Shown piece after piece: positions 1 through 9,007 of a stretch of DNA of 29,514 nucleotides (position 1 is its first letter; each line of letters opens with the position of its first letter). The stretch is taken from the NCBI GenBank assembly GCA_046262415.1, contig JBHEMU010000105.1, positions 1-29,514 of the forward strand, written 5' to 3'. This DNA comes from JACDAS01 sp046262415. Its GTDB lineage: Bacteria > Actinomycetota > Thermoleophilia > Gaiellales > Gaiellaceae. A program made the translations under genes and the position numbers. The notes below the pieces were generated by a model. That model had not been told where the DNA came from. It did no database searches and saw only the letters and a list, made by a program, of their open reading frames with translations.

Positions 1-13
1 CCTATGATCCACG

Positions 14-28
14 CGGGCTAGCAGCCCG
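14..28 (+). promoter_or_regulatory. short perfect hairpin upstream of the tetracycline-type gene
   Basis: CGGGCT (14-19) and AGCCCG (23-28) form a perfect 6-bp stem around the 3-base loop AGC. It lies about 25 bases before a short leader ORF and 85 bases before the ribosomal-protection gene. Known tet(M)-type genes are often controlled by leader attenuation, so it could be part of such a control region; that is inference, and the stem is short. Confidence 0.3.
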
Positions 29-53
29 GGCGCCTACCGACCGAGGAGCTGAG

Positions 54-167
54 ATGCGCCAAGCGTTCATGTCAATCGAAAAGGGCTTTACGACCTATTC
101 GGAGGGTATGGCGCGTGTCGCAGAAAACGCTCAACTTGGGGATTTTGGCGCATGTAGACGCCGGTAA
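54..167 (+). CDS. possible leader peptide ORF overlapping the ribosomal-protection gene
   Basis: A 37-codon ORF starts with ATG at 54 behind GAGGAG (43-48) and ends at TAA 165-167. It overlaps the first 53 bases of the ribosomal-protection gene in another frame. The peptide (MRQAFMSIEKG...) resembles nothing I know. Its well-spaced Shine-Dalgarno and position directly ahead of a tet-type gene would suit a translated regulatory leader, as used by tet(M)-class genes. It may equally be a chance ORF. Not conserved by any evidence visible here. Confidence 0.3.
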   Translation: MRQAFMSIEKGFTTYSEGMARVAENAQLGDFGACRRR

Positions 168-2134
168 GACAACTCTCACCGAACGGCTGCTCTACGAGAG
201 CGGCGTCATCGACGAAGTCGGCAGCGTCGACGACGGAACCACCCAGACCGACTCGCTGGCGCTGGAGCGACGGCGAGGTATCACGATCAGGTCCGCCGTC
301 GCGTCGTTCGCGCTCGGGGACGTCCACGTCAACCTGATCGACACGCCGGGCCACCCGGATTTCATCGCCGAGGTGGAACGGGTGCTGAACGTACTCGACG
401 GCGCGGTGCTGGTGATCTCGGCCGTCGAGGGCGTGCAGCCGCAGACACGGATCTTGATGCGGGCACTGCAGAGGCTGCGCATCCCGACGGTGATGTTCGT
501 GAACAAGATCGATCGCGCCGGAGCCGGCGAGGAGCGTGTGCTGAAGGCGATCTCCGAGCGCTTGACTCCGGCGATCATTCGCATCGGCACCGTGCATGAG
601 CTCGGCACCCGGGCTGCGCACTTCATCCTCTTCGGTGCGGACGACCAGGGATTTCGCGCCCAGGCGGCCGAAGTGCTCGCCGATCGCGACGAGAGGGTCA
701 TGGCGGCGTACGTCGAGGGTGGGTCGACCTTCCCTGACCATCAGCTTCGCGCCGCGCTGGCGGACCAGACGAAGCAGGGCCTCGTGCATCCCGTCTTCTT
801 CGGGTCCGCGCTCACCGGCGCCGGTATCGAGCCGCTGGTGGGCGGGATCGCGGAGATGCTGCCGGCGTCTGCGGGCGATCCCGACGACCCCGTCGCGGGG
901 ACGATCTTCAAGATCGAACGTGGCGCGAAGGGCGAGAGGATCGCCTACGTCCGGGTGCGCTCGGGAACGATCCGAACGCGCGACAGGCTGCGCTTCGGCG
1001 GCCGACGCGAGGAAAAGGTCACGGACATCGCGGTCTTCGAGCGAGGGCCCGCGATGCAGCGTCCGTCAGTCTCGGCCGGCGCAGTCGCGAAGCTCTGGGG
1101 GGCTCCACGAGATCCAGATCGGCGACCGCATCGGTGAGTGGGCGACTGATGGGAGGCACCATCAGTTCCCGCCACCGACGCTCGAGTCGGTGGTCGTCGC
1201 CCGGAATCCCGACGACCGGGCGCGGCTCCGTGTCGCCCTGGCCCAGCTCGCCGAGCAGGACCCGCTGATCAACGTCCGGCTGGACGACCTCGACGAGCTG
1301 TCGGTGTCGCTTTACGGCGAGGTGCAGAAGGAAGTCATCGAAGCGACGCTGGAGGACGACTACGGCATCGTTGTCGACTTCCGCGAGACGGCGACGATCC
1401 ACATCGAGCGGGTTGTCGGCACTGGCGAAGCGGTGGAGGTCCTCCGCGCCAAGACGAAGACCAACGTCACCGGCAAGAGCTCGCCGACGAGTTCGAACCC
1501 TTGTGTCGCCACGCTCGGGCTGCGCGTCGAGCCTGCGCCCATCGGCTCTGGCATCGAGCTTCGGGTGGACGTGGACGTTCGCCTGGTGCCGATCTACATC
1601 TACAAGACGGTCGAAGCGTTCACCGACCTGATGGCGCAGTACGTCCGTGAAGCGCTGCGAGAGGGGCTCTTCGGCTGGCACGTGACCGACACCACAGTGA
1701 CCGTGACCGATTCCGGCTACCGGGCCCCCGGCAGCACGGCCGCGGACTTCCGCAGGCTCACGCCACTGGTCTTGATGCAGGCGCTCGAGCACGCCGGAAC
1801 CGTGGTCTGCGAGCCGATGATCCGGGGCAGGCTCGAGGTGCCAGCCGAGTCTCTCGGTGCGGTCATGGTCGCTCTGGGACGGCTTGGTGTTGCCGTCGAG
1901 ACTCAGTCGGTAAGCAGGGATCTCTCCGTGATCGACACGACCTTGCCGGCCGCGCGGGCGCATGAGCTCCAGCGGCAGCTCTCGGGAATCACAGGTGGTG
2001 AGGGCGTGCTGGAGTCTTCGTTGGTCGGGTACCAGCCGGTGAGCGGTGAACCGCCTACCCGGCGCCGAGCGACGGCGAATCCACTCAACCGCGACGAGTA
2101 CATGATGTATCTAGCGCGCAGGAGTGAGGGCTAA
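115..2134 (+). pseudogene. OtrA/TetM-type ribosomal protection GTPase, frameshifted
   Basis: EF-G-like translational GTPase of the tetracycline ribosomal-protection family, whose members release tetracycline from the ribosome. Translation from GTG 115 (GGAGGG at 101-106) gives G1 AHVDAGKT (residues 12-19), G2 RGITI (54-58), G3 DTPGH (76-80) and G4 NKID (130-133). The frame fails at a six-G run (1097-1102): frame 1 runs to TGA at 1137, while the homologous protein resumes in frame 2 at 1103 (LHEIQIGDRIGEW) and continues to TAA 2132-2134. Removing one G restores about 672 residues, close to the usual 640-665. The C-terminal half has the family's GLRVEP, GSTAADFRRLTPLVLM and GEGVLES segments and a tail (NPLNRDEYMMYLARR) like that I recall for OtrA. 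It is either a pseudogene or a homopolymer base-calling error. Base composition is slightly less GC-rich than the rest, which fits acquisition. Confidence 0.85.
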
Positions 2135-2181
2135 CGCCATGGCTGCCGAGAAGATGCAAGGGAGGGCTCGCGGGACGGCTC

Positions 2182-2982
2182 GTGAGTGACGGTGCACAGG
2201 TACTCTCTGCCGCGGTGTCGCGTGACCGGATCGGTGCTCCCCCTCGACGCATGACGGCGGCTGTGGGGGCTGCCGCCGCCGCCGCGGTCCTGCTCGTCCC
2301 GGCGGCCGGCTTCTCCTGGCCGGATGCGCGGGGCGCGGCCACGGCGTCGGGCTCGGGGACGATCACGTTCGTCGAGAGCGGCTCGGGCACGGTCACGAAG
2401 GGCGGCATCACCACGACGCGCTCGTTCGAGTACACGGACAAGCAGCGCGTTCGCAGGGTCGAGTGGGACGCCTACAACGGCGGGATGACGCTGTACCTGC
2501 GAGCGACCACGAGCGTCGGGCTGACGTACATCGAGCGGTCGACGACGCACTCCTGTCGTGCGACGGCATCGGCAACCACGCACGCGAATGCCGGCACGTA
2601 CGTCGAGCTGTCGTGGCTGGGGGCCGGGCCGGCGTTCGTGCCCAGGGGGCGATACAACTTCAACAGCGCGAGAACATCTGTGAAGGCTCGCGTGCGCGGG
2701 ACGTGCGGACCGGAGACCGACGGCAAAGCCTTCTTCGCGGGTGGCGGGCCGCTGCCGCGAACGTACGCCCGCGAACGGAACAGGCGGCCGCTGCCCCGCG
2801 TCGAACGTGTCGGCAAGGACGCCTACCGCCTTCGCGGCTCGGCGCCCTACGGTGACGCGGCGCCGAGCTTCACCAATCCCTACGCGCTCGACTCGTCCTA
2901 CCTCTGGGAGGGGCGAGTCCGGACGAAGGGCACGTTCACGTGGGATATCACGGTCCGCGGCATCACCAAGTACCGCCGCTGA
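2182..2982 (+). CDS. exported protein of unknown function
   Basis: I do not recognise a family. The 266-residue product has an Arg-rich stretch followed by a hydrophobic Ala/Val/Leu segment (about residues 24-44), consistent with a Sec signal peptide. The rest is Thr/Ser/Gly-rich and beta-strand-like, with a few Cys (C126 and C173 region) and many Arg/Tyr. The GTG at 2182 was chosen because it keeps the positive n-region; GTG 2215 and ATG 2251 are alternatives and no ribosome-binding site decides between them. It sits between two broken resistance-like genes, and its 3' end may overlap the start of the next one. No sign of a catalytic motif. Confidence 0.6.
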   Translation: MSDGAQVLSAAVSRDRIGAPPRRMTAAVGAAAAAAVLLVPAAGFSWPDARGAATASGSGTITFVESGSGTVTKGGITTTRSFEYTDKQRVRRVEWDAYNGGMTLYLRATTSVGLTYIERSTTHSCRATASATTHANAGTYVELSWLGAGPAFVPRGRYNFNSARTSVKARVRGTCGPETDGKAFFAGGGPLPRTYARERNRRPLPRVERVGKDAYRLRGSAPYGDAAPSFTNPYALDSSYLWEGRVRTKGTFTWDITVRGITKYRR

Positions 2983-3875
2983 GCATCGTCCGGACGACGC
3001 GACTCGGGCGCGGCTCCCACCGCTCCGCGAGTTGTGGAACCGCCGACCCGACGGTCTACCCGGACCTGAACGCTCTCCTGCGGGACTTCGTTGCAGAGGT
3101 CTCCCGGATCCTGGCCGGAAACTTCTGCGGCGCGTACCTGCAGGGCTCGTTCGCGCTCGGCGACGCCGACGTCCACAGCGACGTCGACTTCATCGTCGTC
3201 ACCCGCGAGGAGGTCGGCGCCGAGCCCGCCGCTGCGCTCCAGGCCATGCACGAACGGATCTTCGCCCGCGACGTTCCCTGGGCTCAGCATCTCGAAGGCT
3301 CGTACGTCCCGAAGAGCTCGCTGCGCACCGTCGACCCCTCCCGGGCGCCCTACCTCTACCTCGACAACGGGGCGACCGAGCTGACCCGCGACAACCACTG
3401 CAACACCGCGGTGGTGCGCTGAGTGTTACGCGAGCACGGGATCACGCTCGCAGGGCCCGATCCGGCGAGCCTCGTCGAGCCGGTCTCCGCGGCCCAGCTC
3501 CGCGACGACGTCCTGACCGCGATGCGCGAATGGGCCGACTGGGCCGACGAGCTCGCGATGAGCAGAAGGGCGCAGGAGCTGCTCGTGCTCTCCTACTGCC
3601 GGATGCTGCACGTGCTCGCGAGCGGAAAGGTCACGTCGAAGCGGGAGGCAGGGCAGTGGGCTCTCGGCGCGCTCGACGAGGAGTGGACGAGTCTCATCGA
3701 GCGGGCGCTCGGGGACCGGCCGGACCCATGGGGACGTGTTCGCCAGCGGGCGGACGCAGAGACCGTCGACCGCACTCTCGCCTTCATCCGCTACGCGTTG
3801 GCGGTCGCCAGGCCGCTCACAGCTCGGCCGGCTCCTCCGTCGGAGGACGGCCGAGCCATGCGTCTTCCCTTCTGA
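2940..3875 (+). pseudogene. AadA-type aminoglycoside nucleotidyltransferase, interrupted by TGA
   Basis: Enzymes of this family adenylylate streptomycin/spectinomycin-type aminoglycosides. The nucleotidyltransferase signature is intact: GS at residues 69-70 and SDVD with metal-binding D81 and D83 when counted from GTG 2940. Reading stops at TGA 3420-3422, directly after NTAVVR. The same frame then continues (VLREHGITLAGPDPASLVEPVS...) through the helical C-terminal domain to TGA 3873-3875. Family members I recall have Trp at this spot, so TGG to TGA is the simplest lesion. Homology starts near 3048 (PTVYPDLNALL) but no in-frame ATG/GTG lies just before it. The only start is GTG 2940, inside the previous gene, so the 5' end may be damaged too. 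Probably non-functional, unless the second half is re-initiated at GTG 3423. Confidence 0.8.
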
Positions 3876-3919
3876 TCCGGCCGGCCCTTGAGCCCGGCTC
3901 CGAGCAGGCAAAAGGTGCT

Positions 3920-3958
3920 GATCGCGCCGGCGCCGCGAGTCCTGCGGCGCGCGCGATC
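3920..3958. terminator. strong GC-rich hairpin between convergent genes
   Basis: GATCGCGC..GCGCCGC (3920-3936) pairs with GCGGCGC..GCGCGATC (3944-3958) around a 7-base loop, with a two-base internal mismatch. It lies between the stop of the aminoglycoside pseudogene and the stop of the small minus-strand ORF, where a bidirectional terminator is expected. There is no clear T-run on the plus side; on the minus side the AAAAGG before it reads as CCTTTT after the hairpin. Confidence 0.55.
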
Positions 3959-3976
3959 TGATTTCGAACGTCGTCG

Positions 3977-4117
3977 CTACTCGTCGGTCGGCTGAAGCTC
4001 GTCCTGCACGCGCTCGGCGTCGCTCGAGCGCTCGGCCTCTTCCGACTCCCGCTCGCGCTCGAACTTCGTCTCGTCCGTGGCCCGGCTCTCGCGCTCTCGA
4101 TCTTCGGGTGTCGCCAT
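3977..4117 (-). CDS. small highly charged protein (46 aa)
   Basis: Minus-strand ORF from ATG (4117-4115) to TAG (3979-3977), encoding 46 residues (MATPEDRERESRATDETKF...). Nearly half the residues are Glu, Asp or Arg. It predicts a soluble, probably helical or disordered polypeptide without Cys or membrane segment. Codon third positions are mostly G or C, as in the real genes here, and the ORF is flanked by a terminator-like hairpin at its 3' end and a tRNA upstream. The ribosome-binding site is weak (a TAGG-like stretch). I do not know a function; charged mini-proteins of this kind are common in actinobacterial genomes. Confidence 0.45.
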   Translation of the reverse strand: MATPEDRERESRATDETKFERERESEEAERSSDAERVQDELQPTDE

Positions 4118-4156
4118 GCGTGAGGGCCTACCCCCGCGGCTCTATCCTTGAACCAC

Positions 4157-4240
4157 GCGGGCGTGGCGGAACTGGCAGACGCGGCGGGTTTAGGTCCCGT
4201 TGGGTGAAAGCCCTTGGAGGTTCGAGTCCTCTCGCCCGCA
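4157..4240 (+). tRNA. tRNA-Leu (anticodon UAG)
   Basis: Acceptor arms GCGGGCG (4157-4163) and CGCCCGC (4233-4239) pair perfectly, followed by discriminator A at 4240. The anticodon stem GCGGG/CCCGT encloses loop TTTAGGT, giving anticodon TAG (reads CUA and CUG). A long variable arm (GGG TGAAA GCCC) and a T arm GGAGG-TTCGAGT-CCTCT make it a class II tRNA, as expected for leucine. The 3' CCA is not encoded (CAG follows), so it must be added post-transcriptionally. Confidence 0.96.
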
Positions 4241-4246
4241 CAGCAC

Positions 4247-4267
4247 GGGGGAACCCAGGGTTCCCCC
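4247..4267 (+). terminator. hairpin terminator behind tRNA-Leu
   Basis: GGGGGAACC (4247-4255) and GGTTCCCCC (4259-4267) form a perfect 9-bp stem with a 3-base loop, starting 6 bases after the tRNA. There is no following T-run, which is common for terminators in high-GC actinobacteria. It probably ends the tRNA transcript. Confidence 0.65.
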
Positions 4268-4340
4268 ACCGAGCCCGCGACCGCGGGCGAGATCGCGCGC
4301 GACGGCTTGTACGCTCCGGGCACCCGAACCAGGAGGCCAG

Positions 4341-4841
4341 ATGAAGAAGCTGCTCGCCGCAACAGTCGCCGTCCTCGCCGGCCCCGTCGCCGGGCTCGCG
4401 TTCGCCGGCGCGCCGCTGTCGGTCCCGACGCAGGGTCAGCGAACCTTCGAGGCCAAGCTGAACGTCAAGCAGGAGGTCCCGAAGCCGAGGCCGGCCGGCC
4501 TCTCCGGCAAGGGGACGTTCAAGGCAACCGGCGGCTTCACGTGCAGGCCCGGCGAGACGATCTGCGACCGCAAGCCGGGGAGGTTCACGTGGACGCTGCG
4601 GTTCAGCGGACTCAGCGGCCCGGCCGTCGCGGCCCACATCCACATCGGGAGGCCGGGCAAGGCGGGGCCCGTCGCAATTCCCCTCTGCGCGCCGTGCAAG
4701 GCGCGCTCCGGAGGCTCCTTCCGCGTGACGCGCAAGCACATGAACGACATCCTCGACCGGGGCGCCTACGTGAACGTGCACACGGCGAAGAATCCCGCCG
4801 GCGAGATCCGAGGGCGGATCTTTGTGGCCGCCGTGCTCTGA
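4341..4841 (+). CDS. secreted CHRD-domain protein
   Basis: ATG 4341 follows AGGAGG (4331-4336). Residues 1-23 (MKKLLAATVAVLAGPVAGLAFA) are a signal peptide ending in an AxA-like site. The mature part is one CHRD domain, named after chordin: the AAHIHIG motif is at 97-103 and the VHTAKNPAGEIRG motif at 146-158. Two short-spaced Cys pairs (C68/C75 and C116/C119) could form disulfides outside the cell. CHRD domains occur in many secreted bacterial proteins; the biochemical role is not known, and ligand or metal binding by the conserved His residues is only a guess. It stands alone between tRNA-Leu and tig. Confidence 0.88.
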   Translation: MKKLLAATVAVLAGPVAGLAFAGAPLSVPTQGQRTFEAKLNVKQEVPKPRPAGLSGKGTFKATGGFTCRPGETICDRKPGRFTWTLRFSGLSGPAVAAHIHIGRPGKAGPVAIPLCAPCKARSGGSFRVTRKHMNDILDRGAYVNVHTAKNPAGEIRGRIFVAAVL

Positions 4842-4888
4842 CGCACAGCCCTTCCCGATCCGCTCCGTGCGGGCTTCGACGCGGCTCC

Positions 4889-4911
4889 GGGGAGGGGGGA
4901 GGGGCTCCGGG
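4889..4911 (+). promoter_or_regulatory. G-rich tract (possible G-quadruplex) upstream of tig
   Basis: G runs at 4889-4892, 4894-4899, 4901-4904 and 4909-4911 are separated by 1, 1 and 4 bases, which satisfies the usual four-run G-quadruplex pattern on the coding strand. It sits 30-50 bases before the trigger factor start. An alternative is a terminator for the CHRD gene: AGGGGC (4900-4905) can pair with GCCCCT (4920-4925). Confidence 0.35.
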
Positions 4912-4941
4912 AGACCGGGGCCCCTCTGATTGAATGGCCCG

Positions 4942-6306
4942 GTGAACCAGGTTACGACCCAGGTCGAGGAGCTGCCGGAGAACACCGTCCGCCTGAGCGT
5001 CGAGGTGCCGAGCGCCGACGTGAAGCACGCCGTCGAGCATGCGGCCTCCGACCTGGCCTCGAGCGTCCGCATCCCCGGTTTTCGCAAGGGCAGGGTGCCG
5101 CGGCAGGTGCTGCTGGCGCGACTCGGGCGTGAGCGGGTGTTCGCCGAGGCGGTCGAGAGCCATATCGCCGGCTGGTTCCGCAACGCGCTCGCCGCCTCCA
5201 AGGTCCGCCCGGTCGACGTGCCGCAGTACCGCTACGACGTCCCCAGCTCCGACGAGGAGAGCTTCCGCTTCGTGGCCGAGTTCAAGGTGCTCCCGAAGAT
5301 CGAGCCGGCGGACTGGGCCGCCCTCGAGGTGCCCGCCCGGGACGCGACCGTCCCGCCGGAGCTGGTCGACGAGGCGCTCGAGAACCTCCGGCTGCTCGCG
5401 GCCGATTTCGAGCCGGTCGAGGGCAGGCCCGCACGGGCCTTCGACGCCGTCGTCGTCGACCTGGTCGCGGCCGACGGCGAGGCCCAGCGCGACTACGTCC
5501 TCGAGCTGGGCGACGACCGGCTGAGCGACGAGATCGAAGAGGCGCTCGTCGGCATGACCGTCGGCGAGACGCGCCCGGTCGAGTACGAGGTCGACGAGGG
5601 GGAGACCGAGCGCATCGAGGCGACGTTAAAGGAGATCAGGCAACGGGCGCTGCCGCCGCTGGACGACGGGCTGGCGCGCGCCGTGAGCGAGTTCGAGACG
5701 CTCGCCGACCTGCGGGCGGACCTGGAGGGCACGTTGCGGGCGCAGCTCGAGGAGGAGGTCGAGTCGGAGTTCCGCGCCGCGGCCGTCGACCGGCTCGTCG
5801 AAGCGTCCAGCCTGGAGGCGGCGGGACCGCTCGTGGACGGGCGGACGCGCGAGCTGCTCGAGGGTCTGGCCCGCTCGCTCGAGCGCCGCGGCCTCTCGCT
5901 GGAGACGTTCCTCGCCGTCAGCAACCGATCGCCCGACGACCTGATCGCGGGCCTGCGCGCGGAGGCGGCCCGATCCGTCGGCCGCGAGCTCGTGCTCGAG
6001 GCCGTCGCCGACCGGCTCGGCATCGAGGTGTCCGACCAGGAGCTGAGCGACATCGTCCGGGAGCAGGCCGAGGCCGCCGGCGAGGACGACCCTGCTGCGG
6101 TCGCCGCCGAGGTCCTCTCGGGCCCGGCGAGCGCCCGGCTGCGCGAGGATCTCCGCCTCCGGCGCGCGCTCGATCGCGTCGCCGCCGAGGTCAAGCGGAT
6201 CCCGATCGAGCTCGCGGCGGCCCGGGAGAAGCTCTGGACGCCGGACAGAGGAGCCGACCCCGGCGATACGAAACTCTGGACCCCCGGCATGAAGGAGCCT
6301 GCATGA
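4942..6306 (+). CDS. tig: trigger factor, ribosome-associated chaperone
   Basis: Trigger factor docks at the ribosome exit tunnel and shields nascent chains. The ribosome-binding signature GFRKGRVP is at residues 46-53, followed by a divergent PPIase-like middle domain (about 150-235) and a long helical C-terminal arm. The C-terminus carries two copies of KLWTP about 16 residues apart, an acidic/Trp tail I associate with actinobacterial homologues. GTG 4942 was chosen because homologues begin close to this point. TTG 4930 is in frame, and no Shine-Dalgarno is visible for either. TTGAAT at 4930-4935 would place transcription start near 4942, so the message may be leaderless. The stop overlaps clpP (ATGA), so tig and clpP are likely translated together. 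Length 454 is normal. Confidence 0.93.
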   Translation: MNQVTTQVEELPENTVRLSVEVPSADVKHAVEHAASDLASSVRIPGFRKGRVPRQVLLARLGRERVFAEAVESHIAGWFRNALAASKVRPVDVPQYRYDVPSSDEESFRFVAEFKVLPKIEPADWAALEVPARDATVPPELVDEALENLRLLAADFEPVEGRPARAFDAVVVDLVAADGEAQRDYVLELGDDRLSDEIEEALVGMTVGETRPVEYEVDEGETERIEATLKEIRQRALPPLDDGLARAVSEFETLADLRADLEGTLRAQLEEEVESEFRAAAVDRLVEASSLEAAGPLVDGRTRELLEGLARSLERRGLSLETFLAVSNRSPDDLIAGLRAEAARSVGRELVLEAVADRLGIEVSDQELSDIVREQAEAAGEDDPAAVAAEVLSGPASARLREDLRLRRALDRVAAEVKRIPIELAAAREKLWTPDRGADPGDTKLWTPGMKEPA

Positions 6307-6908
6307 GCGATGCGCCCCGCAACCACGTGATCCCGATGGTGATCGAGCAGACCTCGCGCGGCGAGCGCGCGTTCGACATCTACTCGCGCCTGCTCAACGA
6401 GCGGATCATCTTCCTCGGCACCCAGGTCGACGACACGATCGCGAACCTGATCATCGCCCAGTTCCTCCACCTCGAGTCCGAGGATCCCGACAAGGACATC
6501 TCGCTCTACATCAACTCGCCGGGCGGATCCGTGTACTCGGGGCTCGCGATCTACGACACGATGCAGTTCATCAAGCCCGAGGTCCAGACGATCTGCATCG
6601 GCATCGCGATGTCGATGGGCGCCCTCCTCCTCGCCGGGGGAGCCAAAGGAAAGCGGATGGCTCTGCCGAACTCGAAGATCCTCATCCACCAGGTCTGGGG
6701 CGGGTTCCAGGGCCAGGCCACCGACATCGAGATTCACGCCCGCGAGACGATCGCGCTGAAGCGGCGGATGGAGGAGATCATGTCCAAGCACACCGACCAG
6801 CCGCTGGAGAAGGTCTCCAAGGACATGGAGCGCGACTACTTCATGAGCTCCGGCGAGGCGAAGGAGTACGGCATCATCGACACCGTCATCGAGCATCGCC
6901 CGAAATAG
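6303..6908 (+). CDS. clpP: ATP-dependent Clp protease proteolytic subunit
   Basis: Serine peptidase (family S14) that forms the tetradecameric barrel fed by ClpX or ClpC. The 201-residue length is typical. The triad is visible as Ser104 (IAMSMGA), His129 (ILIHQ) and Asp178 (ERDYFM); GGSVYSG at 75-80 forms part of the oxyanion strand region. Many homologues have GQAASMGA at the active serine, so IGIAMSMGA is a mild variant. ATG 6303 overlaps the tig stop by 4 bases. The next gene is its unfoldase partner clpX, the classic tig-clpP-clpX order. Some actinobacteria carry two clpP genes side by side; only one is present here. Confidence 0.97.
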   Translation: MSDAPRNHVIPMVIEQTSRGERAFDIYSRLLNERIIFLGTQVDDTIANLIIAQFLHLESEDPDKDISLYINSPGGSVYSGLAIYDTMQFIKPEVQTICIGIAMSMGALLLAGGAKGKRMALPNSKILIHQVWGGFQGQATDIEIHARETIALKRRMEEIMSKHTDQPLEKVSKDMERDYFMSSGEAKEYGIIDTVIEHRPK

Positions 6909-7002
6909 GGATGGCCGAGCTGCCGATTTCGAGGTACAAGTTGTGGGTGAGCCTCGCTCCCAGCAGTCGCACCTGCCGTCGAAGCGGGCGGAGGGCGAGC
7001 TA

Positions 7003-8280
<1,278 letters not shown>

Positions 8281-8440
8281 GCCGCTCCCGCGCCGGCCCG
8301 CCCTCGAGCCCGATCCGCCCCGCCGGCCCCCGGGCGGTCGCAGCCGGAGCAGCCGCAGCGGATGGCAGACGAGGTGCGCGAGCCCGTGCTTGGAGTCGGA
8401 GACGAGCGGCAGCCGATCGACGAGCGGCGGTTTAGTAGGG

Positions 8441-8459
8441 CCGGGCGCGTTGCGCCCGG
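8441..8459 (+). terminator. hairpin in the gap after clpX
   Basis: CCGGGCGC (8441-8448) and GCGCCCGG (8452-8459) form a perfect 8-bp stem with loop GTT, 160 bases after the clpX stop. It is the only strong structure in the 242-base gap 8281-8522, which otherwise shows no convincing gene. It may end the tig-clpP-clpX transcript; there is no T-run. Confidence 0.45.
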
Positions 8460-8522
8460 ATGGGGACATTGCCTCTACCATGAGGTATCGAGAACGGCTC
8501 GGGAGAGAGGCGAAACCAGGGT

Positions 8523-8972
8523 TTGCGCAGGTGGAAGCGGCCGCCGGGGCCGCGCGGCACGCTGCTCGCGCTCGGTCTGCTCCTCGCGGGGGCAGCGGTC
8601 GTCCCGGCTCCGGGAACCGGCGTCCCGCCCGGAGCCCTCAGGCCCGCCGCAAGCGCGATCGGAGAGACGGCCGGGACCTCGACGACGGTCGTGATTCGCT
8701 CCTTCTCGGCGCGGCGGACCCAGGGAGGAAGCGTGACGCTGCGCTGGCGAACCAGAGCCGAGGCGCGCCTGGTCGGCTTCGATGTGTTCCGCCGGCGGGG
8801 CCTGCGGATCGTCCGTCTGACGAAGCTGTCGGTCCCCGCCCGGAATGCGCCCCGGGGCGCCGCGTACACGTACGTCGACCGCTTCGCGGGGCGAGGCCGG
8901 GCGCAGTACCGGCTCGAGGCGGTCGAGATCGACGGCACGCGCGTCTGGGCCGGCTCGGTGAGCGTGCGCTGA
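8523..8972 (+). CDS. small exported FN3-like domain protein
   Basis: TTG 8523 starts a 149-residue product with a good signal peptide (basic MRRWKRPPGPRG, then a Leu/Ala core to about residue 28). An in-frame TGA at 8481 limits the start, and an AGAGAGG stretch at 8504-8510 could serve as ribosome-binding site. Residues 55-149 are a single beta-rich domain with the pattern SFSARR..., VTLRWRTRAEARLVGFDVFR and a closing IDGTRVWAGSVSVR. The same domain ends the next two genes (M6 protease and minus-strand hydrolase). The pattern resembles fibronectin-III-like modules seen before sorting domains in secreted bacterial proteins. This gene is essentially signal peptide plus that module. Function unknown. 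Confidence 0.7.
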   Translation: MRRWKRPPGPRGTLLALGLLLAGAAVVPAPGTGVPPGALRPAASAIGETAGTSTTVVIRSFSARRTQGGSVTLRWRTRAEARLVGFDVFRRRGLRIVRLTKLSVPARNAPRGAAYTYVDRFAGRGRAQYRLEAVEIDGTRVWAGSVSVR

Positions 8973-9007
8973 GGTCGCAGTTCCCACCAAGGCACGAAAG
9001 GGGAGAG

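Noticed and set aside
3420..3451. Selenocysteine or Trp recoding of the UGA in the AadA-type gene; a hairpin (GCGAGC 3430-3435 with GCTCGC 3446-3451) follows it.
   Set aside because: The expected residue is Trp, not Cys, UGA is used as a normal stop throughout the window, and the hairpin is explained by the coding sequence. A nonsense change is simpler.
8362..8694. 110-codon plus-strand ORF in the gap after clpX.
   Set aside because: It runs out of frame through the signal-peptide gene at 8523, has no recognisable content and a low-complexity Arg-rich tail; it is a GC-driven shadow.
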